Assembly: GCF_001667275.1 (NCBI RefSeq)
Contig: NZ_LZHV01000034.1
Coordinates: 33,937-97,936 of the forward strand
Direction: 5' to 3'
From: Mycobacterium sp. ACS4054
GTDB lineage: Bacteria > Actinomycetota > Actinomycetes > Mycobacteriales > Mycobacteriaceae
Length of the DNA: 64,000 nucleotides
Shown here: in pieces, positions 17,368 to 25,783 of the stretch
How the letters are laid out: every line of letters starts with the position of its first letter
Numbering within the stretch: position 1 is the stretch's first letter
Position numbers and translations under genes: made by a program
Notes under the pieces: generated by a model
Told to the model about the DNA's origin: nothing
The model's input: only the letters and a program-made list of their open reading frames with translations
The model's database searches: none

Positions 17368-18390
17368 TCAGCAGCTCGGCGGCTGGCCCCCCGACGTGAT
17401 CGCGTGCAGCGCGTCGACCGCCTGGCCGAGCGTCTCCACCTTCACCAGGCGCATCCCGGACGGGTTGTCCGAGTTCGCCTCGTAGCAGTTCTTGGCCGGT
17501 ACCAGGAAGATGGTCGCCCCCGCCGCGTGCGCGGCGACCATCTTGTGCGTGATGCCGCCGATCTGGCCCACCTTCCCATCGGCGGAAATGGTGCCGGTCC
17601 CGGCGATGAACTTCGACCCGGTCAGGTCGCCGGTGGTCAGCTTGTCGACCACCGCCAGGCTGAACATCAGCCCGGCGGACGGGCCGCCCACGTTGGCGAG
17701 GTTGAAATCCACGACGAACGGCGCCCACGGCGCGGTGAGCACGGCGACACCGAGGAAGCCGTAGTCGCGATCCTTGTTCGCGCCCAGCGTAATTTGCGCG
17801 ATGCCGGCCGGCTCGTTCTTGCGGCGGTAGTCGATGGTCACCGTCTGGCCGGGTTTGGTGCTCTTCAGCAATCCGGTGAACTGGTCGACGTCGGCGACGG
17901 GGGTGCCGTTGACCGCGTCGATGGCGTCGCCGTCCTTCAGCTTGCCCGCCGAGGGGCCCGGGTCGGTGACCTTGGCGACCGTGACCGCTGCCGGGTACTT
18001 CAGGTAGCCCAGGGCGGCGTACGCGGCGCTGTCCTCGGACTCCTTGAAGTCGGCGTTGTTGGCCTTGTCGACCTCGTCGCGCGACTTGCCGGGCGGGTAG
18101 ATCAGGTCGCGCGGTACCAGCTGTTCCTGCCCCGAAAGCCACAGCGTCAGCGCCTCGCCCAGCGTCAGCTCGTCCCGCTGGGACACCGTGGTCATGTTGA
18201 GGTGCCCGGTGGTCGGATGCGTCGCGGCGCCCTCGATGGCCACCACCTGCTTGCCGTCGACCTCGCCGAGCGTGTCGAAGGTGGGCCCGGGGCCCAGCGA
18301 CACGAACGGCACGGTCACCACCGCCAGCAACACGCCGAAGACCAGGATCGGCACCAGCGCGACCATCAGGGTCAGAATCCGCCTGTTCAC
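17368..18390 (-). CDS. PDZ domain-containing Lon-type serine protease (Rv3194c-like)
   Basis: A 340-residue secreted/membrane-anchored protease: one N-terminal membrane segment (residues 8-30), a PDZ domain at about 130-210 (LKDGDAIDAVNGTPVADVDQF), and a Lon-type peptidase domain with catalytic S238 in GGPSAGLMFSLAV and K283 in GGITHKMVAA, the typical Ser-Lys spacing. No AAA+ domain is present, as in YlbL-type proteases that degrade membrane-associated substrates. The GTG at 18390 (VNRRILTLMVALVP) is preferred over an ATG 45 bases upstream because it directly precedes the signal-anchor. Confidence 0.88.
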   Translation of the reverse strand: MNRRILTLMVALVPILVFGVLLAVVTVPFVSLGPGPTFDTLGEVDGKQVVAIEGAATHPTTGHLNMTTVSQRDELTLGEALTLWLSGQEQLVPRDLIYPPGKSRDEVDKANNADFKESEDSAAYAALGYLKYPAAVTVAKVTDPGPSAGKLKDGDAIDAVNGTPVADVDQFTGLLKSTKPGQTVTIDYRRKNEPAGIAQITLGANKDRDYGFLGVAVLTAPWAPFVVDFNLANVGGPSAGLMFSLAVVDKLTTGDLTGSKFIAGTGTISADGKVGQIGGITHKMVAAHAAGATIFLVPAKNCYEANSDNPSGMRLVKVETLGQAVDALHAITSGGQPPSC

Positions 18391-18485
18391 GCCGATCAGA
18401 CTAGACGGAGCCCGCCGCGCCCGATTCAGCCACAAGCTGACCCGAGAGCGCCCGTCCCGTTATCGCGGTGAGTACCGTTGACGGT

Positions 18486-19841
18486 ATGGCTGACCTGCCT
18501 TTCGGCTTCTCGTCCGGGGAAGACCCCGACAAACCCGGGAAGAAAGATCCCAATTCGGGCTCTGGCGGCTCCGATCCGCTCGGCGCATTCGGCATGGGCG
18601 GCGAGTTCGGCATGGGTGACCTGGGACAGATCTTCACCCAGCTGGGTCAGATGTTCTCCAGCGCGGGCGCCGGGATGGGCGGGGGCCAATCCTCGGGGCC
18701 GGTCAACTACGAACTGGCCCGGCGGGTGGCCACGAACTCGATCGGTTTCGTCGCGCCGATCCCCGCGACGACGAACTCGGCGATCGCCGACGCGGTCCAC
18801 CTCGCCGAGACCTGGCTGGACGGCGCCACGGCGCTGCCCGCCGGCACCAGCAAGGCGGTGGGATGGACCCCGGCCGACTGGGTCGACAACAGCCTGCAGA
18901 CCTGGAAGCGGCTGTGTGACCCGATGGCCCAACAGATCTCGACGGTGTGGGCGTCGTCGTTGCCCGAGGAGGCCAAGAGCATGGCCGGCCCGCTGATGGC
19001 GATGATGTCGCAGATGGGCGGGATGGCCTTCGGCTCCCAGCTGGGCCAGGCGCTCGGCCGGCTGTCGCGGGAGGTCCTGACGTCGACGGACATCGGTCTC
19101 CCGTTGGGGCCCAAGGGAATTGCCGCCATCCTGCCCGACGCCGTGGAGTCGTTCGCCGCCGGCCTCGAGCAGCCCCGCAGCGAGATCCTGACGTTCCTGG
19201 CGGCCCGCGAGGCCGCCCACCACCGGCTGTTCAGTCACGTGCCGTGGCTGTCGAGCCAGCTGCTGGGCGCGGTGGAGGCCTACGCGATGGGCATGCAGAT
19301 CGACATGAGCGGGATCGAGGAGCTGGCCCGCGATTTCAACCCGGCGACGCTGTCCGACCCGGCGGCCATCGAAAACCTTTTGGGCCAAGGCGTTTTCGAG
19401 CCCAAGGCCACGCCGGCGCAGACGCAGGCGCTGGAGCGCCTCGAGACGCTGCTCGCGTTGATCGAGGGCTGGGTACAGGTGGTGGTGACCGCGGCCCTGG
19501 GCGACCGGATCCCGGGCGCGGCCGCGCTGAGCGAGACGCTGCGCCGCCGCCGCGCCACCGGCGGCCCGGCCGAGCAGACGTTCGCGACGCTGGTGGGCCT
19601 GGAGCTGCGGCCCCGCAAGATGCGCGAAGCGGCCGCGCTGTGGGAGCGCCTCACCGAGGCCGCCGGCGTGGACGCCCGCGACGCCATTTGGCAACACCCC
19701 GATCTGCTGCCCGCCGCCGAGGACCTCGACGAGCCGGCCGGCTTCATCGACCGGGTGATCGGCGGCGACACCAGCGGCATCGACGAGGCGATCGCCAAAC
19801 TCGAGGAGAACCCCGAAGAACCCGGCCCTGCGGATAACTGA
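18486..19841 (+). CDS. DUF2342 zinc-dependent metalloprotease-like protein (Rv3195-like)
   Basis: A 451-residue cytoplasmic protein. A glycine/aspartate-rich N-terminus (residues 1-60) precedes a helical body. The AAREAAHHRLFSHVPWLSSQL segment at about residue 236 is the conserved metallopeptidase-like core of the DUF2342/zincin family often labelled coenzyme F420 biosynthesis-associated. Substrate is unknown. The ATG at 18486 is taken, though an in-frame GTG 18 bases upstream is possible. It is divergent from the PDZ-Lon protease gene and heads a plus-strand run with the TOMM-like and ABC1 genes. Confidence 0.83.
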   Translation: MADLPFGFSSGEDPDKPGKKDPNSGSGGSDPLGAFGMGGEFGMGDLGQIFTQLGQMFSSAGAGMGGGQSSGPVNYELARRVATNSIGFVAPIPATTNSAIADAVHLAETWLDGATALPAGTSKAVGWTPADWVDNSLQTWKRLCDPMAQQISTVWASSLPEEAKSMAGPLMAMMSQMGGMAFGSQLGQALGRLSREVLTSTDIGLPLGPKGIAAILPDAVESFAAGLEQPRSEILTFLAAREAAHHRLFSHVPWLSSQLLGAVEAYAMGMQIDMSGIEELARDFNPATLSDPAAIENLLGQGVFEPKATPAQTQALERLETLLALIEGWVQVVVTAALGDRIPGAAALSETLRRRRATGGPAEQTFATLVGLELRPRKMREAAALWERLTEAAGVDARDAIWQHPDLLPAAEDLDEPAGFIDRVIGGDTSGIDEAIAKLEENPEEPGPADN

Positions 19842-20013
19842 TCGGGCCGGTCGACGAAACAGGTGCCTCCCAACGTAATTCGCGCATAGTTCACGCCCTG
19901 TTCCCACGTCCACAAGCAACGAAGGCAATTCTTGGCTGAGGCTTTCGCGTCTGCCCGGTGCACCAGGCCAGAACGCGATGCCGGCTACGCACGGACAAAT
20001 TGAGGTGGGGAAA

Positions 20014-20244
20014 ATGCGGACACAGCCAATCTTGGCCGCGGGGCTGACGGTAGTCGCTCTGGCGTTCAGCGCGGGGGTCGCGCAAGCTGATCCGGCCGCG
20101 GACCCGAACGATCCAGGCAACCAGGCTAACTGGCCCTGCGGCGTGACGATCGGACCGGTAACCACGACCACGGGAACGATCATCGGTATTCGCGGCGGCA
20201 AGCCGTGCCCGCCGCCACCGCCCGCATCTGCCGGACAACCCTGA
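20014..20244 (+). CDS. Small secreted protein
   Basis: A 76-residue protein with a clear Sec signal (MRTQPILAAGLTVVALAFSA, cleavage after AQA) and a mature part of about 50 residues that is rich in Gly, Thr and Pro, has two Cys (WPCGVTIG, GKPCPPPPP) and ends in a polyproline tail. A GAGGTGGGG ribosome site precedes the ATG. A disulphide between the two Cys is likely after export (inference). Not recognised as a named family. It sits 172 nt after the metalloprotease and 68 nt before the TOMM-like gene, same strand. Confidence 0.75.
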   Translation: MRTQPILAAGLTVVALAFSAGVAQADPAADPNDPGNQANWPCGVTIGPVTTTTGTIIGIRGGKPCPPPPPASAGQP

Positions 20245-20312
20245 CGGCCCGCCGTCCCCGGCCCTGTGGATAACTGATTGGGCGGTCACCGTCCGCGTGC
20301 CACAGTGCACCC

Positions 20313-21158
20313 GTGCCCGCGGCCACCCTTTCCACCTATGCGCTGGACCCGGCCATGCCGGTGCTGCTGCGGCCCGACGGGGCCGTGCAGGTCGGCTGGG
20401 ATCCGCGCCGGGCCGTGCTGGTGCGCCCGCCGGGCGGCCTGGCCCCGGCGGAACTGGCCGCGCTGCTGCGGTCCATGCGGTCCCCGACGCCGCTGCCCGA
20501 GTTGCAGCGGCGGGCCGCCGACCGCGGCTTGCGGGACGCCGAGGGGCTGACGGGCCTGATCACCCAGCTGGTCGGCGCGGGGGTCGCGACGGAATGCGCG
20601 ACGCCGCGCGGGCGGGCGCCGTCCATCCGGATCCACGGCCGCGGCCCGCTGTCGGAGCTGCTGGTCGAGGCGTTGCGCCGCTCGGGCGCCCGCATCGCCC
20701 ACAGCAGCCAACCGCACGCCGCCGTGTCCGGCGCCGCAGTCGACCTGGTGGTGCTGTCGGACTACCTGATCGCCGACCCCCGCATGGTCCGCGACCTGCA
20801 CACCCAGGGTGTCCCCCACCTGCCGGTGCGCGTCCGCGACGGCGTCGGGCTGGTCGGCCCACTCGTCATCCCCGGCACGACCAGCTGCCTGGGCTGCGCC
20901 GACCTGCATCGTCGCGACCGGGACGCGGCGTGGCCGGCCATCTCGGCGCAGCTGCGGGAAACCGTCGGCGTCGCCGACCGGGCCACGCTGCTGGGGACGG
21001 CCGCGCTGGCGCTCAGCCAGGTGAACCGGGTGATCGCCGCCGTCCGCAAGCAGGACGCGGTGCCGCCCCAAACCCTCAACGCCACGCTGGAATTCGACCT
21101 CAACGCCGGTGCCATCGTGGCGCGGCAGTGGACCCGGCACCCGCTGTGCTCGTGCTAA
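20313..21158 (+). CDS. TOMM leader-binding/cyclodehydratase-like (ThiF-related) protein (Rv3196-like)
   Basis: A 281-residue protein. Residues 1-85 look like a winged-helix PqqD/RRE module (opening DPAMPVLLRPDGAVQVGWD). The rest resembles a degenerate ThiF/E1 fold ending in TTSCLGCADLHRRDRDAAW, the zinc-CxxC segment seen in TOMM cyclodehydratase partner proteins, with a final HPLCSC that may supply the other ligands. No ATP-binding GxGxxG is obvious. The M. tuberculosis counterpart is uncharacterised. The GTG at 20313 is the start; the ABC1 kinase gene follows after 68 nt. Confidence 0.7.
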   Translation: MPAATLSTYALDPAMPVLLRPDGAVQVGWDPRRAVLVRPPGGLAPAELAALLRSMRSPTPLPELQRRAADRGLRDAEGLTGLITQLVGAGVATECATPRGRAPSIRIHGRGPLSELLVEALRRSGARIAHSSQPHAAVSGAAVDLVVLSDYLIADPRMVRDLHTQGVPHLPVRVRDGVGLVGPLVIPGTTSCLGCADLHRRDRDAAWPAISAQLRETVGVADRATLLGTAALALSQVNRVIAAVRKQDAVPPQTLNATLEFDLNAGAIVARQWTRHPLCSC

Positions 21159-21226
21159 CGCGGGCCGCCGCGCTGTATGCCCGAGGCCGGTGTTGCGAAG
21201 ATCAAGCACGAGTCGGCCTGAGCGTC

Positions 21227-22570
21227 ATGGATGATGGATACGTGGCAGACATCAAACGCGGCCGTGCGGCGCGGAACGCGAAGCTGGCCAGCATCCCCGT
21301 CGGCTTCGCCGGCCGGGCGGCGCTGGGGTTCGGGAAACGGCTGACCGGCAAATCGCGGGACGAAGTCCAGGCCGAGCTGATGGAGAAAGCCGCCAACCAG
21401 CTGTTCACCGTCCTGGGCGAGCTCAAGGGCGGAGCGATGAAGGTGGGCCAGGCCCTGTCGGTGATGGAGGCCGCCATCCCGGACGAGTACGGCGAGCCCT
21501 ACCGCGAGGCGCTGACCAAGCTGCAAAAGGACGCCCCGCCGCTGCCCGCCAACAAGGTGCACCGGGTGCTCGACGCCCAGCTGGGCACCAAGTGGCGGGA
21601 GCGGTTCAGCTCGTTCGACGACAAGCCCATCGCCTCGGCCAGCATCGGCCAGGTGCACAAGGCGGTCTGGGCCGACGGGCGCCCGGTGGCGGTCAAGATC
21701 CAATACCCGGGCGCCGACGAGGCGCTGCGCGCCGACCTGAAGACCATGCAGCGGATGGTCGGCGTGGTCAAACAGCTCGCGCCCGGCGCCGACGTCCAGG
21801 GCATCGTCGACGAGCTGGTCGAGCGCACCGAGATGGAGCTCGACTACCGGCTGGAGGCCGACAACCAGCGCGCCTTCGCCAAGGCCTACGAGGGCCACCC
21901 GCACTTCGCGATACCGCACGTCGTCGCCAGCGCGCCCAAGGTCGTGGTCCAGGAGTGGATCGACGGGCTGCCGCTGGCGCAGATCATCCGCGACGGCACC
22001 CGCGAGCAGCGCGACCTGATCGGCACCCGGCTGCTCGAGCTGACCTTCGACGCGCCCCGGCGGTTGGGGATGCTGCACGGCGACGCCCACCCGGGGAACT
22101 TCATGCTGCTCCCCGACGGCCGGATGGGCGTCATCGACTTCGGCGCCGTCGCACCGCTGCCCGGCGGCTACCCCGTCGAGCTCGGGATGACGATCCGGCT
22201 GGCCCGCGACAAGAATTACGACCTGCTGCTGCCCACGATGGAGAAGGTGGGCTTCATCCAGAAGGGTCAGCAGGTGTCGGTGCGCGACATCGACGAAATG
22301 CTGCGCCAGTACGTCGAGCCCATCGAGGTCGACGTCTTCCACTACACGCGTAAGTGGTTGCAGCGCATGACCGTCGGCCAGATCGATCGTTCGGTGTCCC
22401 AGATCAAGACGGCCCGGCAGATGGACCTGCCGCCCAAGCTGGCCATCCCGATGCGCGTCATCGCGTCCGTGGCCGCGATCCTGTGTCAGCTGGACGCGCG
22501 GGTGCCGATCAAGGCGCTGTCCGAGGAGTTGATCCCGGGCTTCGCCGAGCCCGACAGCGCCGTCATCTAG
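21227..22570 (+). CDS. ABC1/UbiB family atypical kinase (Rv3197-like)
   Basis: A 447-residue protein of the ABC1/ADCK family. The KxGQ helix (GGAMKVGQALS), the Ala-rich loop (ASASIGQVHKAV), the VAIK-type lysine (VAVKIQYPG), the catalytic HGDAHPGNF and the metal-binding DFGAV are all present. Bacterial members act in quinone or isoprenoid metabolism as ATPases; in M. tuberculosis Rv3197 has been tied to WhiB7-dependent macrolide tolerance (recalled). Start at 21227 (MDDGYVADIK) or the GTG at 21242. Its stop overlaps the convergent whiB7 stop by four bases. Confidence 0.86.
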   Translation: MDDGYVADIKRGRAARNAKLASIPVGFAGRAALGFGKRLTGKSRDEVQAELMEKAANQLFTVLGELKGGAMKVGQALSVMEAAIPDEYGEPYREALTKLQKDAPPLPANKVHRVLDAQLGTKWRERFSSFDDKPIASASIGQVHKAVWADGRPVAVKIQYPGADEALRADLKTMQRMVGVVKQLAPGADVQGIVDELVERTEMELDYRLEADNQRAFAKAYEGHPHFAIPHVVASAPKVVVQEWIDGLPLAQIIRDGTREQRDLIGTRLLELTFDAPRRLGMLHGDAHPGNFMLLPDGRMGVIDFGAVAPLPGGYPVELGMTIRLARDKNYDLLLPTMEKVGFIQKGQQVSVRDIDEMLRQYVEPIEVDVFHYTRKWLQRMTVGQIDRSVSQIKTARQMDLPPKLAIPMRVIASVAAILCQLDARVPIKALSEELIPGFAEPDSAVI

Positions 22571-22830
22571 GCGGCGACTCCGTCTTTGCGGGGGCGTCCG
22601 CGCGGTCGCTTGAAGTCCAGGATCGCGCCGCGATCGAGGATCTCGCCGCCCCACACCCCCCAGGGCTCGGCCCGCTCCAGCGCCGACGCCAGGCACTGGC
22701 GCCGGATCGGGCAGCCCGCGCAGAGCGCCTTGGCGCGCTCGAGGTCGGCCGGGGTCTCGGCAAACCAGAGGTCGGGATCGCCGGCGTGGCACGGCAACAC
22801 CGGTTGTCTGGGGACTGTCAGTGCCGACAT
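22567..22830 (-). CDS. whiB7: Transcriptional regulator WhiB7
   Basis: An 87-residue WhiB protein with four cluster cysteines (C14, C37, C40, C46), the GVWGGE turn, and a C-terminal AT-hook RGRPRKDG, the combination that defines WhiB7. It binds SigA and AT-rich DNA just upstream of -35 boxes and activates intrinsic antibiotic resistance genes (established). The long leader upstream contains a WhiB7-type promoter, an upstream ORF and an intrinsic attenuator (separate entries), so expression should respond to translation stress. The 3' end overlaps the ABC1 kinase gene. Confidence 0.95.
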   Translation of the reverse strand: MSALTVPRQPVLPCHAGDPDLWFAETPADLERAKALCAGCPIRRQCLASALERAEPWGVWGGEILDRGAILDFKRPRGRPRKDGVAA

Positions 22831-22908
22831 GTCCTGCTCACCTGCTTCCTGGTCGGGGCTTCCTCTTTCGGTGATCCGGACCAGGTAGCGGGCTTGTGCT
22901 GGAGCCCG

Positions 22909-22950
22909 AAAAAACTGTGGCCACGGATCCTTGACTTCGGGTCCGTGGCC
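22909..22950 (-). terminator. Intrinsic attenuator in the whiB7 leader
   Basis: On the minus strand, GGCCACGGACCC pairs with GATCCGTGGCC (arms 22939-22950 and 22919-22930, about 12 bp) and is followed two bases later by six T residues (22909-22914). It sits 79 nt upstream of the whiB7 ATG and starts 21 nt after the upstream ORF stop. Its second arm GTGGCC could instead pair with GGCCAC at the end of the upstream ORF (22975-22980), a possible antiterminator. Confidence 0.8.
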
Positions 22951-22970
22951 GTTCGGTGAAAACCGGGCTG

Positions 22971-23129
22971 TCAGGTGGCCATTCGGTGGACCTCGAGTCC
23001 CACGGACGCGTTCGTCGCGGCGGCGGCGGCGCGATGCTTCAGCGCGGCCGCCGGCACGGCGGTGTGGGCGGCATGCTTGAGCGCGGCCGCCGCGGCGGCC
23101 ACGTCCACACCGAACGCGTCGTTGATCAT
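22971..23129 (-). CDS. Upstream ORF (leader peptide) of whiB7, 52 codons
   Basis: An ATG at 23129 stands behind a strong AAGGGAGGTGG site and opens MINDAFGVDVAAAAAALKH. The peptide is Ala-rich and contains AAALKH twice, encoded by a 20-bp near-identical direct repeat (23034-23053 and 23073-23092). It ends at TGA 21 nt before the attenuator stem. whiB7/wblC genes of mycobacteria and Streptomyces are known to be controlled by an upstream ORF and premature termination; this is the counterpart here. Ribosome stalling within the ORF would favour read-through (inference). There may be no function for the peptide itself. Confidence 0.65.
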   Translation of the reverse strand: MINDAFGVDVAAAAAALKHAAHTAVPAAALKHRAAAAATNASVGLEVHRMAT

Positions 23130-23168
23130 CGTGGCCACCTCCCTTCGTCGTGCCAGAACGCAGCTTCG

Positions 23169-23207
23169 AGGGTAAACCGTTGCCGACGTCCGGGACAACG
23201 GATTTTC
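23169..23207 (-). promoter_or_regulatory. WhiB7-type promoter of the whiB7 leader
   Basis: The minus strand reads GAAAATC (23201-23207), two bases, TTGTCC (-35, 23193-23198), an 18-bp spacer, and TACCCT (-10, 23169-23174). An AT-rich block right upstream of the -35 is the known WhiB7 target feature, consistent with autoactivation. Expected start of RNA near 23162, giving a leader of about 330 nt and placing the upstream ORF about 33 nt in. Confidence 0.65.
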
Positions 23208-23226
23208 TGACCTGCGCGTTTGCGGC

Positions 23227-25335
23227 TCAGCCCCCGCGCACCAGCTCCAGCACGTCGGGCCCGTACTGCTCCAGCTTGCGGGCGCCGATGCCGGGGATCG
23301 CGATCAGCGCGTCCTCGTCGTCGGGGCGCAGCTCGGCGATCGCGATCAGCGTGTTGTCGGTGAACACGACGTACGCGGGCACCTTCTGCTCCTTGGCGAT
23401 GTCGAGCCGCCACGCCTTGAGCCGCAGCAGCAACTCCTCGTCGACGTCGGCGGCACAGGTTTCACAGCGCCGCAGCATCACCGCGGCGGCGGTGGCCAGG
23501 TCCTTGTTGCAGATGCGGCAGCGCGCCGCGGCGCCCCGGTTGCGCCGGGCCCGGTTCGGCGCGGCGTCCGCGCGCGCCTGCGGGGCGATGCCGTTGAGGA
23601 ACCGCGACGGCTTGCGACCCTGCCGCCCGCCCGGGCTGCGGGCCAGCGCCCAACTGAGCGCCAAATGTATTCGCGCCCTGGTGATTCCGACGTAGAGGAG
23701 CCGGCGCTCTTCCTCGACGGCCTCACTCTCCGGCCCGTGCGCCAACGCGTGCGAGATGGGTAGCGTGCCGTCGGCCAGCCCGACCAGGAACACCGCGTCC
23801 CACTCCAGCCCCTTGGCGGCGTGCAGCGAGGCCAGCGTGACACCCTGCACCACCGGTGGATGCCGCGCGTCGGCCCGCAACCGGAGTTCGGCCAGCAGTC
23901 CCGCGAGGTCAAGCTGCGGGCGTTGGGCCACCTCGTCGTCGACCAATTCGGCCAGCGCGGTCAGCGCCTCCCAGCGCTCGCGGGCGCGGGTGCCGACCGG
24001 CGGCTCGGCCTCCAGCCCCAGCGGCTCCAGGACCGCCCGCACGAGTTCGGGCAGCGGCCCGTCGGCGCCGCGCTCGGCCGCGCGCTGCAGCGCCAGCAGC
24101 GACTGCTTGATCTCCTGGCGGGTGAAGAACCCCTCGCCGCCGCGGACCTGATACGGGATGCCCGCCTCGGTCAGCGCCTCCTCGTAGGCCTCCGACTGCG
24201 CGTTGACGCGGTACAGCACGGCGATCTCCGACGGCGGCGTGCCCGCTTCGATCAGCCGGCCGATCGACGCGGCGACGGCCGCGGCCTCCGCCGGTTCGTC
24301 GGGATGCTCGTGGAACGACGGCGCCGGCCCGGGCGGGCGCTGCCCCGACAGGTGCAGCTTGCTGCCCGCCACCCGCCCGCGGGCCGCGGCGATCACCTGG
24401 TTGGCCAACGACACCACCTGCGGGGTGGAGCGGTAGTCGCGTTCCAGACGCACGACGGTGGCGTCCGGGTACCGCCGCGAGAAGTCGAGCAGGAACCGCG
24501 GTGAGGCCCCGGTGAACGAGTAGATGGTCTGGTTGGCGTCGCCGACGACGGTCAGGTCGTCCCGGTCCCCCAGCCACGCCGTCAGCACCCGCTGCTGCAG
24601 CGGCGTGACGTCCTGGTATTCGTCGACGACGAAGCAGCGGTAGCGGCCCCGGAATTCGTCGGCCACGGCGGCGTCGTTTTCGATCGCGGCGGCGGTGTGC
24701 AGCAGCAGGTCGTCGAAATCGAGCAGCGTCACCGATTCGTCGCGCACCTTCAGGGCTTCGTAGGCGCCGTACACCGTCGCGACCCGCGCGGCGTCCAGCG
24801 GGATGTCCCGCGCCGCCTCGGCCACGGCGGCGGGGTATTCCTCGGGACTGATCAGCGACGCCTTGGCCCACTCGATCTCGCCCGCCAGGTCGCGGACGTC
24901 CTCGGTGCTGGCATTGATCCGGCAGCGGCTGGCCGCCCGCGCCACCACGGCGAACTTCGTGTCGAGCAGCTGCCAGCCGGTGTCACCGACCACCCGCGGC
25001 CAGAAGTACCGCAGTTGCCGGTGGGCCGCCGCGTGAAACGTCAGGGCCTGCACCCCGGCGACGCCGGTGTCCGTGCCCGCGGCCGCGTCCAGCATCCGCA
25101 ACCGGGACCGCATTTCCCCCGCGGCCCGCTGGGTGAAGGTGACGGCGAGCACCTGCCCGGCGGCCACATGACCGCTCGCCACCAGCTGCGCGATCCGGTG
25201 CGTGATGGTGCGGGTCTTGCCTGTGCCGGCGCCCGCGAGCACGCAGACCGGGCCGCGGGGAGCCAGCACGGCGTCGCGCTGCTCGTCGTCCAGCCCGGCG
25301 GTCAGGGCGTCCGCGAGCATCGGCATGGCGTCCAT
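23227..25335 (-). CDS. uvrD2: ATP-dependent DNA helicase UvrD2
   Basis: A 702-residue SF1 helicase. The Walker A AGAGTGKT, the motif [26 protein letters not shown] and the C-terminal [15 protein letters not shown] and YVGITRAR motifs are present. A Cys tetrad (CRIC and CETC) at about residues 570-600 links to a C-terminal HRDC domain, the arrangement specific to mycobacterial UvrD2. It unwinds 3'-tailed DNA and is essential in M. tuberculosis and M. smegmatis (established). The ATG at 25335 is preferred; a TTG 21 bases upstream is in frame. Confidence 0.94.
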   Translation of the reverse strand: MDAMPMLADALTAGLDDEQRDAVLAPRGPVCVLAGAGTGKTRTITHRIAQLVASGHVAAGQVLAVTFTQRAAGEMRSRLRMLDAAAGTDTGVAGVQALTFHAAAHRQLRYFWPRVVGDTGWQLLDTKFAVVARAASRCRINASTEDVRDLAGEIEWAKASLISPEEYPAAVAEAARDIPLDAARVATVYGAYEALKVRDESVTLLDFDDLLLHTAAAIENDAAVADEFRGRYRCFVVDEYQDVTPLQQRVLTAWLGDRDDLTVVGDANQTIYSFTGASPRFLLDFSRRYPDATVVRLERDYRSTPQVVSLANQVIAAARGRVAGSKLHLSGQRPPGPAPSFHEHPDEPAEAAAVAASIGRLIEAGTPPSEIAVLYRVNAQSEAYEEALTEAGIPYQVRGGEGFFTRQEIKQSLLALQRAAERGADGPLPELVRAVLEPLGLEAEPPVGTRARERWEALTALAELVDDEVAQRPQLDLAGLLAELRLRADARHPPVVQGVTLASLHAAKGLEWDAVFLVGLADGTLPISHALAHGPESEAVEEERRLLYVGITRARIHLALSWALARSPGGRQGRKPSRFLNGIAPQARADAAPNRARRNRGAAARCRICNKDLATAAAVMLRRCETCAADVDEELLLRLKAWRLDIAKEQKVPAYVVFTDNTLIAIAELRPDDEDALIAIPGIGARKLEQYGPDVLELVRGG

Positions 25336-25453
25336 CTTGGCAGCGGTGGCCGACAAACCGCGTCCCCGCCCAGTGCGCGTCGGCGAGTTGTCGCCGGAAT
25401 CGGTGGGTGCCCGCGGCGCGGAACACAGGTCCTCCCGGCTACGTTAACGAGCT

Positions 25454-25708
25454 ATGAGCAACGCGCCAATCACCGTCTACTCGACCTCCTGGTGTGGCTA
25501 CTGCCACCGCCTGATGACCGTGCTGAAGTCCAACGGAATCGCCTACGAGACGGTCGACATCGAAGAGGACCCCGCGGCGGCGGAGTTCGTGGGTTCGGTC
25601 AACGGCGGCAACCGGACGGTTCCGACGGTGAAGTTCGCCGACGGGTCGACGCTGACCAACCCGAGCGCGGCCGAAGTCAAGGCGAAGCTGGCCCAAGCCG
25701 GCGCCTGA
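25454..25708 (+). CDS. mrx1: Mycoredoxin 1
   Basis: An 84-residue glutaredoxin-fold protein with the C14-G-Y-C17 active site in TSWCGYCHRLM and the later TVPTVKF cis-Pro segment. Mycoredoxins reduce mycothiol mixed disulphides, the mycobacterial counterpart of glutaredoxin (established). Position next to uvrD2 and nudC matches the M. tuberculosis Rv3198A locus. Divergent from uvrD2. Confidence 0.93.
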   Translation: MSNAPITVYSTSWCGYCHRLMTVLKSNGIAYETVDIEEDPAAAEFVGSVNGGNRTVPTVKFADGSTLTNPSAAEVKAKLAQAGA

Positions 25709-25783
25709 GCCGTCGGCCCCGAACGCGCCGACGTTGACCAAGTGCCCCGTCTGCCGCCGGGAGCGGCCCTAACATAAGCGACC

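Noticed and set aside
18426..20201. 591-codon minus-strand frame opposite the DUF2342 gene
   Set aside because: A composition shadow of the real plus-strand gene; no motif or ribosome site supports it.
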